A stretch of DNA of 64,000 nt from Pararhodobacter sp. GTDB lineage: Bacteria > Pseudomonadota > Alphaproteobacteria > Rhodobacterales > Rhodobacteraceae. Shown here piece by piece: positions 63,058-64,000 of the stretch. Numbering within the stretch: the first letter of the stretch is position 1; every line of letters begins with the position of its first letter. Location of the stretch: NCBI GenBank assembly GCA_020832545.1, contig JAFIEK010000001.1, positions 186,001-250,000 of the forward strand, in the 5' to 3' direction. The notes under the pieces were generated by a model that saw nothing but the letters and a program-made list of their open reading frames with translations, did no database searches and was not told where the DNA came from. The translations under genes were made by a program, and so were the position numbers.

Positions 63058-64000
63058 ATGACCCTCATGACCACCCTGAACCCTGACCGCTTTCTGGCGG
63101 ACCTGCACGCGTTGCGCGGCATCGGCGCATCTGGCGTGGGCAAGGGTGTCATCCGCCCCGCCTATTCGGATGCCGACATTGCGGGGCGGCGCTGGCTCAT
63201 GGCACGCATGGCAGCGGCGGGGCTGCGTGTGCAGGTTGATCCTGTCGGCTCGGTCTTCGGGCTGGGCGATCCGGGGTTGCTGCTGGGCTCGCATACCGAC
63301 AGCCAGCCACAGGGCGGCTGGCTGGACGGCGCGCTTGGCGTGATCGCCGGGCTGGAGATCGCCCGCGCCGCGCGCGAGGCCGGGCGCAACGACCTCTCGG
63401 TGGTCTCGTTTCAGGATGAAGAGGGGCGCTTTGGCGTCACCACCGGCAGCGCCATCTGGGGCGGCAACCTGACACTGGACAAGGCCGACAGCCTGACCGA
63501 CCACACCGGCACCACCCTCGCCGACGCCCGTGCCCGCATGGCTGACCTTGCAGGCGCGTTCGTGGAGCCGGCGCAGTTCAGCGGCTTCATCGAGATGCAT
63601 ATCGAACAGGGTCCGTGGCTGGATCAGGCCGGTGAAAACGTGGGCGTGGTGCGCGATATCGTCGGCATCCGCGACATGCGCGTCACCCTGCGCGGCCAGC
63701 AGAACCATGCGGGCACCACGCCCATGCATCTGCGCCGCGATGCCTTTCAGGGGTTGGCCGGGTTCAACACATTGCTCAATGACAGGTTGCGCAATGTCGT
63801 CACGCCCAGCACGGTCTGGACGATCGGACATGTCAGCGTCAGCCCGAATGCCTCGTCCATCGTGCCGGGGACTGTCAGCTTTTCGATGCAATGGCGCGAT
63901 GGCGACAGTGACCGGCTGAACCGAATGGAAGCGATCATCCGCGAAGCGCTGTCAGAGACCGCCACCGCGCGCGGGCTGACACTGGAAACCGGCCCGCTTC
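63058..64000 (+). CDS. M20-family Zn-dependent amidohydrolase/carbamoylase, cut by the window edge
   Basis: 314 residues are visible and the frame stays open to the edge. It is of the hydantoinase/carbamoylase/allantoate amidohydrolase branch of M20. Metal ligands are His79 in [11 protein letters not shown], Asp90 in WLDGALGV, Glu121/Glu122 in DEEGRFG, and His181 in EMHIEQGP. The dimerisation domain includes [20 protein letters not shown] 63058 has GGAGAG ten bases upstream. It follows the C69 gene by 112 bases and may act on the same imported compounds. Confidence 0.9.
   Translation, partial: MTLMTTLNPDRFLADLHALRGIGASGVGKGVIRPAYSDADIAGRRWLMARMAAAGLRVQVDPVGSVFGLGDPGLLLGSHTDSQPQGGWLDGALGVIAGLEIARAAREAGRNDLSVVSFQDEEGRFGVTTGSAIWGGNLTLDKADSLTDHTGTTLADARARMADLAGAFVEPAQFSGFIEMHIEQGPWLDQAGENVGVVRDIVGIRDMRVTLRGQQNHAGTTPMHLRRDAFQGLAGFNTLLNDRLRNVVTPSTVWTIGHVSVSPNASSIVPGTVSFSMQWRDGDSDRLNRMEAIIREALSETATARGLTLETGPL

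Noticed and set aside
1-64000. CRISPR array, rRNA or tRNA genes
   Set aside because: No regularly spaced repeats, cloverleaf-like segments with a TTCGAATC-type arm, or rRNA sequence were recognised on either strand by eye; a covariance-model scan would be needed to exclude small RNAs.

Overview
The window is dense, GC-rich bacterial chromosome. GTG and TTG starts, many 4-bp ATGA overlaps and short intergenic gaps are all present. The gene families (BetI-like TetR regulator, CoxM/S/L-type molybdoenzyme, AttH/FtsX/LolD-like export set, OpuA-type importer with a double permease, C69 peptidase beside a Dpp-type importer) and the make-up of the mobile-element fragments suggest an alphaproteobacterium, most likely Rhodobacterales (Rhodobacteraceae). 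That placement is inference from families, not a database result. I saw no rRNA, tRNA or CRISPR array.

Layout. 1-0.9 kb: two crcB/Fluc fluoride channel genes and the first codons of a third gene. 0.9-4 kb: a scar zone with three decayed mobile elements (IS5-type, tyrosine recombinase, IS3-type) around a small membrane protein and a PaiB-like flavoprotein. 4-7.4 kb: an FMN glutamate-synthase-like enzyme and a pair of SAM-fold proteins (zinc-ribbon methyltransferase, spermidine-synthase-like). 7.4-8.8 kb: an AT-rich patch with a P-loop kinase-like gene. 8.8-17 kb: five largely uncharacterised exported or membrane proteins, including a Sel1/peptidoglycan-binding protein and a lipoprotein-like protein that share an FW-x-S...WPDG segment. 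17-22.4 kb: aldehyde dehydrogenase plus old yellow enzyme, divergent from a LuxR-HTH protein fused to a pseudo-alpha/beta-hydrolase. 22.4-33 kb: sulfotransferase, amidase, quaternary-amine importer, MBL hydrolase, iron alcohol dehydrogenase, desaturase and BetI-like regulator. 33-37 kb: a three-subunit molybdenum hydroxylase with its own MoaD/ThiS-like protein. 37-44 kb: DMT exporter, OmpA protein with a long Ala/Glu linker, and a set of small redox or regulatory genes (VOC, Rrf2, flavin oxidoreductase, WYL regulator, GST). 44-48 kb: a hybrid histidine kinase with two H-boxes, a single-domain response regulator and an Asp/Val/Gly-repeat exported protein. 48.7-52.8 kb: AttH-FtsX-LolD-like export set. 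53-64 kb: CocE hydrolase, XRE regulator, peptide importer, N-terminal-Ser C69 peptidase and M20 amidohydrolase (cut by the window edge).

How the parts fit. The clearest functional units are (i) the peptide import and hydrolysis operon at 56-63 kb, where five genes are chained by 4-bp overlaps, and (ii) the quaternary-amine importer with neighbouring amidase, MBL hydrolase, iron alcohol dehydrogenase and BetI-like regulator. In both importers the solute-binding-protein gene is separated from the rest by a strong hairpin, a usual way to make more binding protein than transporter. The least explained parts are the exported cluster at 8.8-17 kb, the LuxR/pseudo-hydrolase sensor and the two-H-box kinase.
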